Shown: in pieces, positions 1-10,639 of the stretch | Layout of the letters: each line of letters begins with the position of its first letter | How positions within the stretch are numbered: position 1 is the stretch's first letter | Assembly: GCA_000697335.1 (NCBI GenBank) | Contig: JNEM01006050.1 | Coordinates: forward strand, 1-14,737 | Reading direction: 5' to 3' | Origin: Conidiobolus incongruus B7586 | Taxonomy: Eukaryota; Entomophthoromycota; Entomophthoromycetes; Entomophthorales; Conidiobolaceae | Length of the DNA: 14,737 bases | Translations under genes and position numbers: made by a program | Notes under the pieces: generated by a model | Databases searched by the model: none | What the model saw: only the letters and a program-made list of their open reading frames with translations | What the model was told of the DNA's origin: nothing

Positions 1-2028
1 TAAAAGTTGTTTATAAATTTTAAATAATTATTAAGGGTTTATGGTTAAGTTTTACTAATACTAAAATAAAAACTTTTGATGATTAATATTTGGTTTAATT
101 ATAATTAATTTAAACAACTAATTTTAAAAAGTTAATTTTCTAATCAAAAAAGTTATTATATATATATAATCTAAAACTATATAATTTTCTATTTATTTTG
201 TATATATTTATTTATTCAAAATAAATAATATGCTTGAAAAATCAGAAAATAAAAAATTTCCCATTATTTCAAATTTAAGGTAATAATCTCTCTATTTCAA
301 TCATAGTAGTGATATTCAATATATTGACTAATTAATTTTGAAGTTATTATTCTCAATTTATATCACATTTACAATTCACAGTTTTAAAACATTATAAAAA
401 TTAATACATTAATGTATTAAATGAAAATATCATACTCAAGTCAGACTCAATCAAAATACAATTAACTTTTATTATTTCAATGTAATTTATCAATATACTG
501 AATTATAATGATTTATGTTTCATATTTATAATTTTAAATCACGATATAAATATGAAGAATATTTAAATAGTTGAGAGTAATTATTAATGATTTATATTCA
601 ATTATATATCGAATAATGATAACTGGGGAGTATAATATATAAATTCAAAAGTAAATAAATTTAATATAATATAAATATATTTGATATATGATTTTGATTG
701 TAAATTAATGAGAATTATAATTATAATTTGAATAGCTTTTGATCAAATCCTTTATATTTATGAACAAATTTTTGTAATTATTAATAACTCTAACACTTCA
801 TAATTTATTAAGTATTTATGAATTTCAATCATAGTTCAATATTGAATAACAATTTATATTAATTAGTCATTAATAGGATATAAAAATATAGTGTAAAATG
901 TTCGATGATATCACAAAAATTAAAAATACAATATGATACATTAGTGATCATATTACATTGAAATTTTCTAATACAGAATATATGTTATCAAAATCTAGCA
1001 ATCATTTATTAAATTTTGGATCAAATTTGAATTATTATATTTTTTTTAATTCTATTTTTGAATTTTGATAATTAAAATAATTTTATATGATAATACATTC
1101 AGAATTGTCATTTTAAATTGATACATATATATGAATATTATATTTTTTTCCTAAATTTTATTATAATGTTAACAATCTAAATATTGTAATAATCTAATTA
1201 AATAATACCTTTTATCAATATCTATTGTAATTCTATCTATAGTTAAAATATTCCTTTTTGTTTTTATCACAAACTCTCAACGGAATCTAATGTTTCACTT
1301 TTCTAATTTATCATTTGAATAATATATTAATTTCAATTATTAAATCAGAATAAATGAATATTCAGTAAAGGTTATTTTGGAGGTATAAGTAATCGCTTCA
1401 AAAATTGACCTGTCAATCAATTAAATTCAAAAAAATGAATTATATTAGTATTTTTAAGGTTCGAATATCAACTTGAACTCAATTTGTATTTATTATTTTG
1501 AATATTAATCTATTATATTTTATTATAATTATTTCAATTTTAAAAACTATTATAATATTATTCAAAATGATTTATATCTCATTATTAGCTCCAATAATAT
1601 TGATGATATGATAATTCAGCTCAAAGTTTAACATTCATATAATATATATATTGAAATTTGGAAATTATAAAATTAAAAATCAAATCAACTATTATAATTT
1701 TCAATACATATATTCTTTAATGGAGTTTTCTATGATTGAAAACAATAAACAAAATTTTAATTCATACTGAATTTAACAAAAAAATTTTCAAAATTTGAGT
1801 AAAACATGATTTTAGAAATTTTGATCCCATAAATTTAATTTCATAAATTTATTTATAAACTGATAATTTTCTAATTCAATTTTCTTTGTAAGAAATAAAT
1901 TTTCATATAATTTTTTTATAGAATTGTTGGCTTACCTATCCCTTCACAACATATAGAAATTATTAACATTAATACAAACTTATTTTGCCAACCATCATTT
2001 ATAGAATTTATTTCCAACCTTAATAACA
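1..2028. other. AT-rich gene-free region upstream of UTP10
   Basis: About 2 kb with no open reading frame of note on either strand and no recognisable tRNA, snRNA or repeat. It is almost entirely A and T, in sharp contrast to the exons that follow. The last 100 bases or so must hold the UTP10 promoter and 5' leader. They include a pyrimidine-rich patch near 1935-1950 that is less AT-rich than its surroundings. Short inverted and direct repeats exist, but at the level expected by chance for this composition. No gene or specific element can be supported here. Confidence 0.7.
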
Positions 2029-5000
2029 ATGGCGCGTCAATTGACATCTTTACAGGAACAATTGCTCAAAATCCAAAACCCTGACGGACCTAGGATAAAA
2101 TCTAATATCTCTCAAAAACATAAGGATTCATTTTTGTTCAATTCGAAGGAAGCTGCTGAACATAGTAATGACACCATTTTTGAATTGGCTACTTCCGGTT
2201 TTTCGGAATTGTGTCAATTAAATAAACAATTTAAAAAATTTGAAACTACTTTCTTTTCTCAAGCTTCAAAAGAAACGAACAGAGTTTTATTGGTAACATA
2301 AATTATCCTTTATGTTATAATGTTTCAATGTTAATTTATTTTTAGACTAAAGAACAAAATGAAGAACTTGATATCCAAATTGAAGAACTTCTAATGCTCA
2401 TATCCCAATTCTTTTTAATCAGCCCAGCTGCTAAAGCTCTTGAATGGCTTATAAGACGATTCAGGTAATATATTTTAAAATTAGATAATGTAATAATTTT
2501 TTAATATATATTGTTTTAGAATTAACGAATTTAATGTACAACAAATTGTCAACACTATTCTTCCCTATCATGAAACTGAATTATTCGTCAAGATGCTTAC
2601 TATTTTGGATTTAGAGTAATTTAAATATGTAAAAATATTATACTCCACGCATTAACTGTATTTTAGCCCAAATGACAAGTTAAGCTACTTGATTGGCGTT
2701 AGAAAGAGTAAATCACCTATGCTCAAGCAACATCTTATTCAATGGGCTAAGCAAGATATTACAGTATTAACTACTTTTGGTGAATGGGTAATTGCAAAGT
2801 TCATTTAGCATTAGTCACTATAATAACCAATAATTAATATTTTAGGTACATAAATCTTCTCTTATTAGCCCATCATTTACCACACTTTATTCATTCTACT
2901 CTGGATTCCTCCTCGAATTTTATAAAGATTATCTCAAAATCACAGATCAACAGCTAGTTCCCATACTGCCTCAAATCTTTAAGGGTATCAAATCCGAAAC
3001 TTCTGATGACTATAAGGTATATTATATCAAAGATTACTTGAAAATATGTTCCAACTTATCTTATTGAATTATATAGCTCGCTTCTTCATCTGTATTAATT
3101 TATTTAATAACGAGAGCATCTTTTTCTAAAAAATTCATTGAATCTACATTAAAGACAGTGACTCTTTCTCAGCTTGATTTGGACGTATCTCTCTCCATCA
3201 TCACATCATTATTTACTTATCAATACACTGAATCGCGTGCTATTCAAATTGAATCATTCCTCATCGATTGGTTCTTGAATCAAAAGGATCTTTTACCCAG
3301 TTTGGAAGGTTTCGCTGCAAATACCAATATTGAGCAGTTCATGATAACTTTCTCTCAGCAATTAATTTTAACTGCTCTCACCAAAACTACAGATTCCGCT
3401 GAAGTCAAACTGGCAACTAAGCTCTTATCAGATTCCGATATTATCACCTCTTCTATTTTAGCCAAATTAATGAATTCGCTTATCACACCCAAGAATCTTG
3501 CTAAACTCTCAAATAATGCTACACAGTTACTCGTCGATATTTTATCCAAATCTGTCCACATTTCCAATCCTAGTATTGAGTTATTATTACAGAATAAGAT
3601 GGATTCTTATAAGAATGATCAAGCTTTCCACAAGAAGATTGTCACGATCTCTACCTCCGTTATTAAGGATAACGTTTTTGCTTTGACTACTGAAGGTAAA
3701 CCTTTGGATCAATCCTTGGTGAATGGAGATAATACCTCTAGATTGACCACAATTGCATCTCTCTCAACTGTTGAGCACTCTAACAAGGTTTACAAAAAAG
3801 TTTCTAACCAGTTATTGGAATGTCTCTTTGATTCCGACGCTACTATTAGAGACAAATCTGCAGAACTAATTTTATCTAAAACTGCTTTAAGAGATGTGAT
3901 CACTGCTGAAAAAATTTGGAACTACTCTCGTGCCAATAGCAAATCTATCTCCAACGAGGTTATCGCCTTACTTTTTGAACCCAAATTCGTCCAAGCTCAT
4001 TTGAGTGATATTGTCACATTGCTTTTGGGGGCTTTCTTTTCTGAAAGTACTCAGTTCTCCTTGTTCGATAGTATTCGAAAATTACTCGCTCAAAATACCT
4101 TCCCTGAAACAAGCTTCTTAACTAACCTAAACAAACTTGATATCAACGAAAACAACTATTCAGCTTACCGATTGCACCTCAAATTCATCAGCCTCTTAGC
4201 CGATAATCTCTCTTCCTCAGAAAATATCGAAAACGATTTAACCATTCTTTCATCTGCTGTTCAGCAATCAGCTCTTTCAGTTCGTTATTTTGTTTTAGTG
4301 GTTTTAGCTCAAGCTCTAACCAAAACTTCTTCAAAACATGCTATTTTATCCTTGGGTCAGTTTTTCTTGGGTGCTTTAGCTTACGTTATCAAACCATTCC
4401 CTCTTCCTCAAGGTATCACTCTTGGTAATACCAATTTGGATAAATTGATCAAGAAAATTCCTCTTCACGACGATCTTGGTTATACTGCCGCTCCTCTCAC
4501 TCACTTCTGTATTGAATCAATACTCACAGCTATTACATCATTATCCATCGACAATAAGACACTTTGGTTAGATCAATTATCTTTTGAAGATCAATCTCTT
4601 CAATTGATTGATGGCGTTTTTGTCTATTTAGCCAAATGGCCCCTAAGCTTTTCTCAAGATTTGTTAACTAAATTAACAAGCCCTTACTCTGAATCGATAG
4701 TTGAGCTTTTATTAAGACAATTCATCTTAAGCCATGATTCTGGTGTACAATCAAGAATTCTCACCCTATTATATATTTGTCTTAAGAACATTCTTGCTCA
4801 AACTTCATCACCATTTATCGATTATCAAATCTTGATTCCTCAATTATGCATTGGACTCACTTCCCAAGATCCTTTAACAAGGAAATATACTTTGAAGCTG
4901 TTCGAGCTATTTAGCGAACATTACAAAGATGCTAATGTCTCCTCTACAAAGGCTAAGAACTCTAAATCATCTAAATCCAAGCTTAACTATTATAAGTCGG

Positions 5001-8000
5001 ATTCATTCTATGGTAGCCAATCAAGAAGTGATTTGATCTTTTTGTCCACAGAGCATACCCGTACCTTTATCCAAAGTATTTTGGCACATCAAGTGACTAT
5101 CTCTTCTACATTAACTGATCTCTCTACCATTCTCGGCTATTTCACTAATGAATCCAATAGCACTAAGGAACTCAATACTGAAGCTCTTGGATCTTTCTTG
5201 TTATCCAATGCAGTCAACTTCCCATTACCTGAAGCTCAAATTCAAATCATTCACGCTCTCAGCCCTTTGAAATTTAAGAGCAAGTTAAAGATTGTCAGCA
5301 CCCTTTTCAGTGACTTACTCGAAAAGGTTTCTAAACAAATTTCTTTGTCCCCTCTTGAAGGTAAACTCTTGGCCGGAATTATTGAATATTTCACTCCTTC
5401 CGCTCTTGCACTTTCTGGCTCCAACAAAGTGAAATACATGAACATCCTGACTTTTGCACTTGGATTAACTAACCCCGTCACTATTAATAATCAAACTACC
5501 ACAGTTTGCCACTTGATTCTTAAGCTCTTCTCTCAAGATTTCTTCAGGCAATTTTCTGCTGCCAACCAATCTCAGTTATTCCGCGCTTTGATTAATATTA
5601 GTTCAACTGCTGAAGAAAGTTTGGCTAGTTTGGCTAAAAGAACTCTTGGTGACATCAATGCTTCAATTCAACTTTACATTGAAATCTTGACTGAAATATC
5701 AGATCAAATTCGTCCTGAAGTTGAAATGGCTAATAAGAAGGCTAAGCTTGAAAATGATCTCAATCAAGATAGTTTATTATTCTCTCAGCTTACCTCTTTG
5801 CTTGAAATCTTGGATTCTATCGAATTATCCGCTAACCTAGACTCCTTGATAATGAAGCTCTCCGATTTAATTACCATATTCATTGATTTGGGATCTTCTA
5901 TCGGCTATTCTGCATTCGATTATATTTTCCAGCTTATTTTCTCCGTTGCCACTACTATTTGCAAGTTGGATTCCTCTGTCTTGACTTCCACTCCCATTCG
6001 TATGGATAGTATTGTCCAATGCTTGAGATTATCAACTAACCCTCAAACTCATAATTCAGCTTTACTTCTCTTGGCCACTGTTTCACAACACTCCCCTGAG
6101 CAAGTACTTCATAATATCATGCCTCTTTTCACCTTTATGGGTACTAATGTCACTCGTAAAGATGATAACTATAGCTTCTACGTCATTGAACAAGCTTTGT
6201 CAACTATTATGCCAGTGCTTATTCAATCCTATATTGAAAAATCCGATAATATTCATCAATCTTTCTTAGAAGCCAAACCCATTATCGCCATCTTTGTTAA
6301 TGCTCTTTTGCACATCCCTGCTCATCGTAGATTAAAGCTAATTACTGTTCTCGTCAACTCAATGGGTGCTGATAGCTATCTCTATCCTACTTTGGGGTTG
6401 TTACTTGATAAATATTCTATCAGACATGTTAAACCAATTAAAGATGGCGCTGAAGAATATTTGGAATTTTCTCAAGATTTATTAAGTCAATTCTCTATTG
6501 AAATTCAGCTTAATAACTTGAATTTACTTCTTAAAGATACTTTAATGGTCCCCAACGAAAAACCTAAGGAAGATGAACAAGAAGCTGATCAGGCTTCACA
6601 ACCCCAAACTATTTATGAATTCTCTGAGCGTTCAGACAAACAAATACGTCACTACAAGTTGGGAGTTGTTCAGCTTATCAAGATGATCACTTCATCTGAT
6701 CAATTCTTACAGCAAGTCGCTCTCTTTCAATCTGATTCCAATGCTAAACAAGAGTTTGACAAACACTATTTGCCATTGGCTCAAACTATCTTACTCATGT
6801 TCCAAGATTTTAAGGATTATCTCGTCGAATTGGGACAAAAGGATGAAGTTAACAAAAACATTGATCGCTTCTTCAGAGGTTTGATTAGCTTGATCAACGA
6901 TGTATTGACCAACGTTTTGAATACTCTCTCAAGTACTTCTATTCTTTTATTTATCTCTGAAATGTTGCAACATTCTAGATTTACAGTTAGACAATTCGCT
7001 ATTCATCTTTTGAACACTCGAATTAGCAACCTCAAGCCTGAGAATAAGAGCTCTTATATGACTTCATTTGTTAAGATGTTACCCTTGTTGGTTAAAATTG
7101 TCAAAGGAGAATCTGCCCCCAACGGTGAAGAATCTACTACCAATCGTCAAACTGCTTTGCACTGTTTGGGTATGTTGATCAAGACTTTTGCTACTCCTGA
7201 AAATCCTCACCATCCCAACTCTACCTTTATTAACATCGTTTTACCTTTGGCTGCTGGTCCTCATGGTCTTGAGAATGAAAATCTCCATATTGTTGCTTCC
7301 AGCTTTGTGTGCTTGACCTATTTATCACGTCAGCTTGGACCCCTTTTGGTTAAAAAAGTCAACTCTTTTGCTCCTAAAGCTGTTGATCGTTTTATTAACC
7401 TTTTTAATATTCAATCTAACGATTCTGGCCTCCGTGCTGCTGTTCTTTCCGGCCTTGCTCTCGTTGACTCCTTGATTATTAGCCAATCTGACTTCATTGG
7501 ACCCTACCTCAGTCGCATCATGAACACACTGCTCGTCGTCCAAACTTGGAAATTTGAAGAAGCTTCCAAGACCTCTATTGTTGAGCATTGTAATGATCTT
7601 TCTATCTCTCTTATCAAGCACGTTTCTCCTAGGGCTTTACTACCTGTTGTTTATGAAGCTACACCAAAGGCTCTCGAACTTGGAGGCTCTGCTCTTATCT
7701 ATCTTTTCAACTTCTTGACCCAGATCATTATTTCCATCCCCAAGAGTGAAATTTCTCAATATAGCATCAAGATCTTCAAATTCCTCTTGGGTCATATGGA
7801 TTTGAGATTCACTCAAAAACAATTGGGATCAGACTTAGATACCGTTGAACTTGCAATTATTAAGAGTTTATTCGAACTAATCGTCAGATTAGATGATAGC
7901 ATCTTCAAGCCTATTCTTCTTAAGTTGATTGATTGGGGTACTATCGAAAAACAAGGATCAGATGAAGGAAAATTACGCTCTACTGTATTCTACAGATTGA

Positions 8001-8617
8001 CTCAATACCTCCTTTCTGAACTTGGAGAATTGATTTCTCCAGTATTTACTTACCTCGTCAAACACAGTGTCAATGAGCTTAGCACCATGACCCTTGATGA
8101 AACTAACCAAGACCTCTGGAAGTATCTCCTACAGTCTATTACACTCTCTAACCAACATGATAACGTTGATATTTGGAACTTGGATAACTACACATCTCTT
8201 CTCGAAGCTTTGTTACGTCAAATTGATACCGTTACAGATCTTGAACTTGCCTCTGCCAACTTAGTACCTTGCTTCACAAGCTTAATACTGAATATCGATA
8301 ATGAAAATGCTTGGAAGAAGATAAATCATGAAATTTTGGTCAAGACTCGAACTGAAGCATATCAGGTAATCATTATAATTTCTACTTATTAAACAGTTAT
8401 TAATTTACTTGTTTAGTCTAAATGCATTGCTATGCTGGCTATCAAGGATATTTATATTCACCTCAACGAAAAGTTTGCACCCTTTGTTGCCGAAACCATT
8501 CCCTTTTTGGCTGAAGTCATGGAAGATGACCATCCTACCGTTACTCAAACCGTCAGTGATCTTGTGCTTACAATTGAAAAGCATGCTGACATCTCCCTCC
8601 AAGAATATTTCCGTTAA
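2029..8617 (+). CDS. UTP10: U3 snoRNP / SSU processome HEAT-repeat protein UTP10 (HEATR1, BP28)
   Basis: Large nucleolar scaffold of the t-UTP/UtpA subcomplex, which binds nascent pre-rRNA and is needed for rDNA transcription and 18S rRNA processing. Inferred exons are 2029-2292, 2346-2464, 2520-2615, 2667-2787, 2846-3016, 3077-8365 and 8417-8617, joined by six GT-AG introns of 51-60 nt. The product is 2086 residues, close to human HEATR1 (about 2140) and longer than yeast Utp10 (about 1770). Family matches run the whole length: KALEWLIRRF and LPYHETELF (about residue 141) near the N-terminus, a BP28CT-like region around 1850-1930, and ETIPFLAEVMEDD at 2046-2058. The body is helical HEAT-type sequence. 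A Lys/Ser-rich loop lies near 880-900 and a basic NKKAKLE patch near 1142. The ATG at 2029 has a good context (AACAATGG) and starts the conserved N-terminus. It converges on ATG10. Confidence 0.96.
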
Positions 8618-8766
8618 TTCAGACATAATCTCCACCAATCTCTATAATTTATATTATATATAGTATCTGTCATTTTTTCAGCTATGGCATTTAATTAAAA
8701 ATTAGACCTATTTGTTTTTAAAATACAAATCAATAAAATTATATTATGAAACAATTATATTTTTAT
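8618..8766. terminator. shared 3' region of convergent UTP10 and ATG10, with polyadenylation signals
   Basis: A 149-bp AT-rich spacer separates the two convergent stop codons, so both transcripts must end here or run into each other. On the plus strand an AATAAA lies at 8732-8737, about 115 nt after the UTP10 stop. On the minus strand an AATAAA overlaps the ATG10 stop codon itself (8762-8767). These are sequence matches only. In DNA this rich in A and T such hexamers are common, so their use is inferred from position. Confidence 0.45.
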
Positions 8767-9357
8767 TTAAATATAATAATTTGAATTTAATACAAGACCT
8801 ATTGGATTTCCAATTATTCCAACCCAATTCTTAATATAGTTATTAAGTTTTAATTCATGGGATTTAAATGCTAATTCAGCATTATTATCATCATCCTGAT
8901 GATTAAATATAGCTTCAAGCATTTTAATAGTACGACACGGATGAATAAAAAAGTAAGGTGTATTCAATACTGGATGATCTCCCTGAGAAATAGCACCTCC
9001 GAACTCAATCTCTTTCATAGCATCCAATTGGGAAGATCTAGATCTTATCAATTCGTAAATTTCATCAATGTTCATTATTGAATTGTCCATTTTAAAGGGT
9101 AAGAAATACAGACATGGCACACAATAACCGGGTGAATACAATATGTGAAAATCCATTCTACAATGATGGGCTTTTGAAGCAATTGTGTAGTTGATATAAT
9201 AATTTAAATGTTGTAAATAAATTGAATTACCAGGTAATTCGGATTGAATTAATTGCCAATTGTCATTTAATTCTTTGGATTGGTTTAAAAATTGATAACA
9301 TGCTTCGTTAAATTCAGATTTTGTAAGTTTGAATTTACCATAGTTGAAGTTAGACAT
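8767..9357 (-). CDS. ATG10: ATG10, E2-like enzyme for ATG12-ATG5 conjugation
   Basis: E2-like enzyme that takes the ubiquitin-like protein Atg12 from the E1 Atg7 as a thioester and passes it to a lysine of Atg5, building the complex needed for Atg8 lipidation in autophagy. It acts in the cytosol. Single exon, 196 residues, between yeast (167) and human (220) in length. The diagnostic motif is FFIHPCRT, with catalytic Cys141 in the HPC triplet, preceded by GDHPVLNTPY as in animal ATG10. Upstream, HILYSPGYCVPCLYF (about 71-85) matches the family core strand region, and the C-terminal NWVGIIGNPIGL segment also matches. There are no membrane segments or signal peptide. It is the only complete protein gene in the window without an intron. 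It converges on UTP10 and lies just downstream of the initiator tRNA on the same strand. Confidence 0.93.
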   Translation of the reverse strand: MSNFNYGKFKLTKSEFNEACYQFLNQSKELNDNWQLIQSELPGNSIYLQHLNYYINYTIASKAHHCRMDFHILYSPGYCVPCLYFLPFKMDNSIMNIDEIYELIRSRSSQLDAMKEIEFGGAISQGDHPVLNTPYFFIHPCRTIKMLEAIFNHQDDDNNAELAFKSHELKLNNYIKNWVGIIGNPIGLVLNSNYYI

Positions 9358-9468
9358 GATATTGAAATTATGTTTATTGACTGGGAAAAATAAATTTGTA
9401 ATTAATTTAGAATAATGGTTTTGTTAACTTTTATGGGATGAATATTTATAAAAAGATCTTATCAAATG
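9358..9468. promoter_or_regulatory. ATG10 upstream region
   Basis: A short 111-bp AT-rich interval between the tRNA terminator and the ATG10 start codon. On the minus strand a TATAAA (plus-strand 9445-9450) lies about 90 nt upstream of the ATG. It is compatible with a TATA element but unproven in such AT-rich DNA. The ATG10 promoter must lie here or overlap the tRNA gene. Confidence 0.3.
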
Positions 9469-9473
9469 AAAAA
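9469..9473 (-). terminator. Pol III oligo-T terminator of tRNA-iMet
   Basis: Five T residues on the minus strand follow the discriminator base of the tRNA directly, the normal signal for RNA polymerase III release. Confidence 0.8.
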
Positions 9474-9545
9474 TAGGAGCGAGAGGTTTCGATCCTCCGA
9501 CCTCGGGGTTATGAGCCCCGCGCGCTTCCTCTGCGCTACGCTGCT
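9474..9545 (-). tRNA. initiator tRNA-Met (CAU)
   Basis: A 72-nt cytosolic initiator tRNA with no encoded CCA and no intron. The anticodon CAU is at plus-strand 9511-9513. Features specific to eukaryotic initiators are visible: A at position 1 with U at 72, three G:C pairs closing the anticodon stem (GGG/CCC), and a T loop reading AUCGAAA instead of TTC. The D arm (GCGC/GCGC) and variable region are typical, and the same segments form the A and B boxes (GGATCGAAACC). The T stem has a G:U pair. Position 3 faces position 70 as C opposite C, an unpaired site in an otherwise complete acceptor stem. An oligo-T terminator follows. The tRNA points toward ATG10. Confidence 0.94.
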
Positions 9546-9892
9546 CTAATCACCTTTCCAATTAATTATTTTTATGATTTAATTTTGGACTTTAATTTCA
9601 AAATAATTAATTTATAATTTCATAATTTTAATTTTTTTATATTTTAGCATTCATTCTCAATTTTGTCATTTTTCGTTGAATTCTTCAATTATCTCACTTT
9701 TTTATTGTTATTTTAATTTTTTATTTTATTATATAAAACTATATACTTAACTATCTCTTCATTTAATAACTTTTCTCTCATTAATAATAGTTTTTATTAT
9801 CAATAAAACAAATTTTTAAATACAATTTACTTTTGATCTGGAATATTAATCCAGATAACAAATTTTCTTAATTGCAAACAATTATTTAAATA
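9546..9892. other. AT-rich spacer between divergent tRNA-iMet and the candidate RNA gene
   Basis: About 350 bases of AT-rich DNA with no reading frame. The one visible structure is an inverted repeat at 9836-9841 and 9851-9856 (ATCTGG and CCAGAT, 9-nt spacer), about 40 nt before the candidate RNA gene. A TTTAAATA lies at 9885-9892. Either could belong to the RNA gene's promoter, but neither is diagnostic. Confidence 0.4.
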
Positions 9893-10225
9893 CTGCAGGT
9901 CTGCTGAAAGGTAGTCTTACAATAAGGATCAAGTAGATTCGATAAAACAGACCAAGGGTGACTAACGGGATACTTAAAGGGCTTTACTAAAATTTCAAGA
10001 TGTAGGACTTGGCCCTGATCGAGATGATCTCCGAGCAAATATGTGCTCAGTGGCGATTTTATAGTGCTATCAGTCCTTGGCCAATGTGTTGAAACACCAT
10101 TAGTTATTATCGGGAATTTTGGATTGTGCAAGGATTGCGTAACGTACTTGCGTGTGGATTACGTTCAGAATAAGGGCAAATAGTTAAAGTTGAATGGCGA
10201 GCAGACCTCCTGGTTCGTGATAATA
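9893..10225 (+). ncRNA. candidate structured noncoding RNA, RNase P/MRP-like outline, family unproven
   Basis: About 330 nt whose GC content rises sharply above the flanking AT-rich DNA, with no convincing protein. The two ends are perfectly complementary over 9 bp: AGGTCTGCT (9897-9905) and AGCAGACCT (10200-10208). Just inside, GTCT (9914-9917) and AGAC (9949-9952) can enclose an 8/8 internal loop and a hairpin GGATC/GATTC (9926-9930, 9936-9940), resembling a P3 domain. Further hairpins are GAGA/TCTC (10021-10031), GAGCA/TGCTC (10033-10048), GTGT/ACAC (10086-10097) and GCAA/TTGC (10128-10138). AGGACT (10004-10009) can pair with AGTCCT (10072-10077). G:U pairs in two stems would become A:C on the other strand, which favours plus. 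TTTT at 10233-10236 could terminate Pol III. I could not identify confident CR-I or CR-V boxes, SRP or U3 motifs, or a telomere template. The existence of an RNA gene is likelier than any family name. Confidence 0.55.
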
Positions 10226-10236
10226 TAAAATATTTT

Positions 10237-10639
10237 AAGAGTAATTACAAATACTATAAATAATGAAATTCAAATTCTAACATTATTATTATCTGTGTAT
10301 TAAAGAAAAATAAACTAAAATTTGCAAAATATATATGATATAATTTAAGCATGGTTGATAGAAACTAAATAGGAAATTAATTAATGTTGAGATGAGACAT
10401 AAAATCAATATGAATTCTATACAGTAAAATATTAAGTCAATCTATTTGAGAGTGTACTTAATTTATTTAAAATAAAAACTAAATATGAAAAGTTAGTGAA
10501 TAATAGAAAATAAACAATATTGGGCATCATGCTATCAAACCACAATATTTAATACTATGAAATAACATCCTTGACATCTTAAAGTCAATAACTTTGAAAT
10601 ACAGATAGAGTTTCAAATAACTGGAATAACAACAATAAA
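10237..10639. other. AT-rich spacer downstream of the candidate RNA and MOCS2B
   Basis: About 400 bases without a gene, receiving the 3' ends of the plus-strand candidate RNA and the minus-strand MOCS2B. A weak inverted repeat, TTGAC (10571-10575) and GTCAA (10584-10588), lies downstream of the MOCS2B stop. A minus-strand AATAAA (plus 10462-10467) is a possible polyadenylation signal. Nothing else is supported. Confidence 0.4.

Noticed and set aside
294-835. 14-nt direct repeat ATTTCAATCATAGT at 294-307 and 822-835
   Set aside because: In 2 kb of AT-rich sequence a repeat of this length is expected about once by chance, and nothing marks the interval as a mobile element.
1781-1797. A-run/T-run word resembling the yeast RRPE ribosome-biogenesis promoter element upstream of UTP10
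   Set aside because: In this A/T sequence such words occur everywhere, and there is no nearby PAC element (GATGAG) to support it.
1888-1921. GTAAGA...TATAG as a possible 5' UTR intron of UTP10
   Set aside because: It would be 34 nt, well below the 49-60 nt range of all other introns here, and GT/AG words are common by chance.
3355-8638. Several 60-98-residue open frames on both strands within UTP10
   Set aside because: They overlap a long, family-matched exon in other frames and show no independent similarity, so they are shadow frames.
9919-9932. AAGGATCA in the candidate RNA, similar to U3 box A
   Set aside because: The highly conserved continuation of box A is absent and no box C/D pair is placed correctly, so U3 snoRNA is not supported.
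9985-10000. CTTTACTAAAATTTC resembling U5 snRNA loop I
   Set aside because: U5 loop I needs CUUUUAC; one T is missing, there is no Sm site, and the enclosing RNA is about 330 nt with different pairing.
9886-10131. 81-residue open frame on the minus strand inside the GC-raised island
   Set aside because: No family similarity or low-complexity clue to a protein, poor fit to local gene style, and it lies within a region whose paired ends and hairpins favour a structured RNA read on the other strand.
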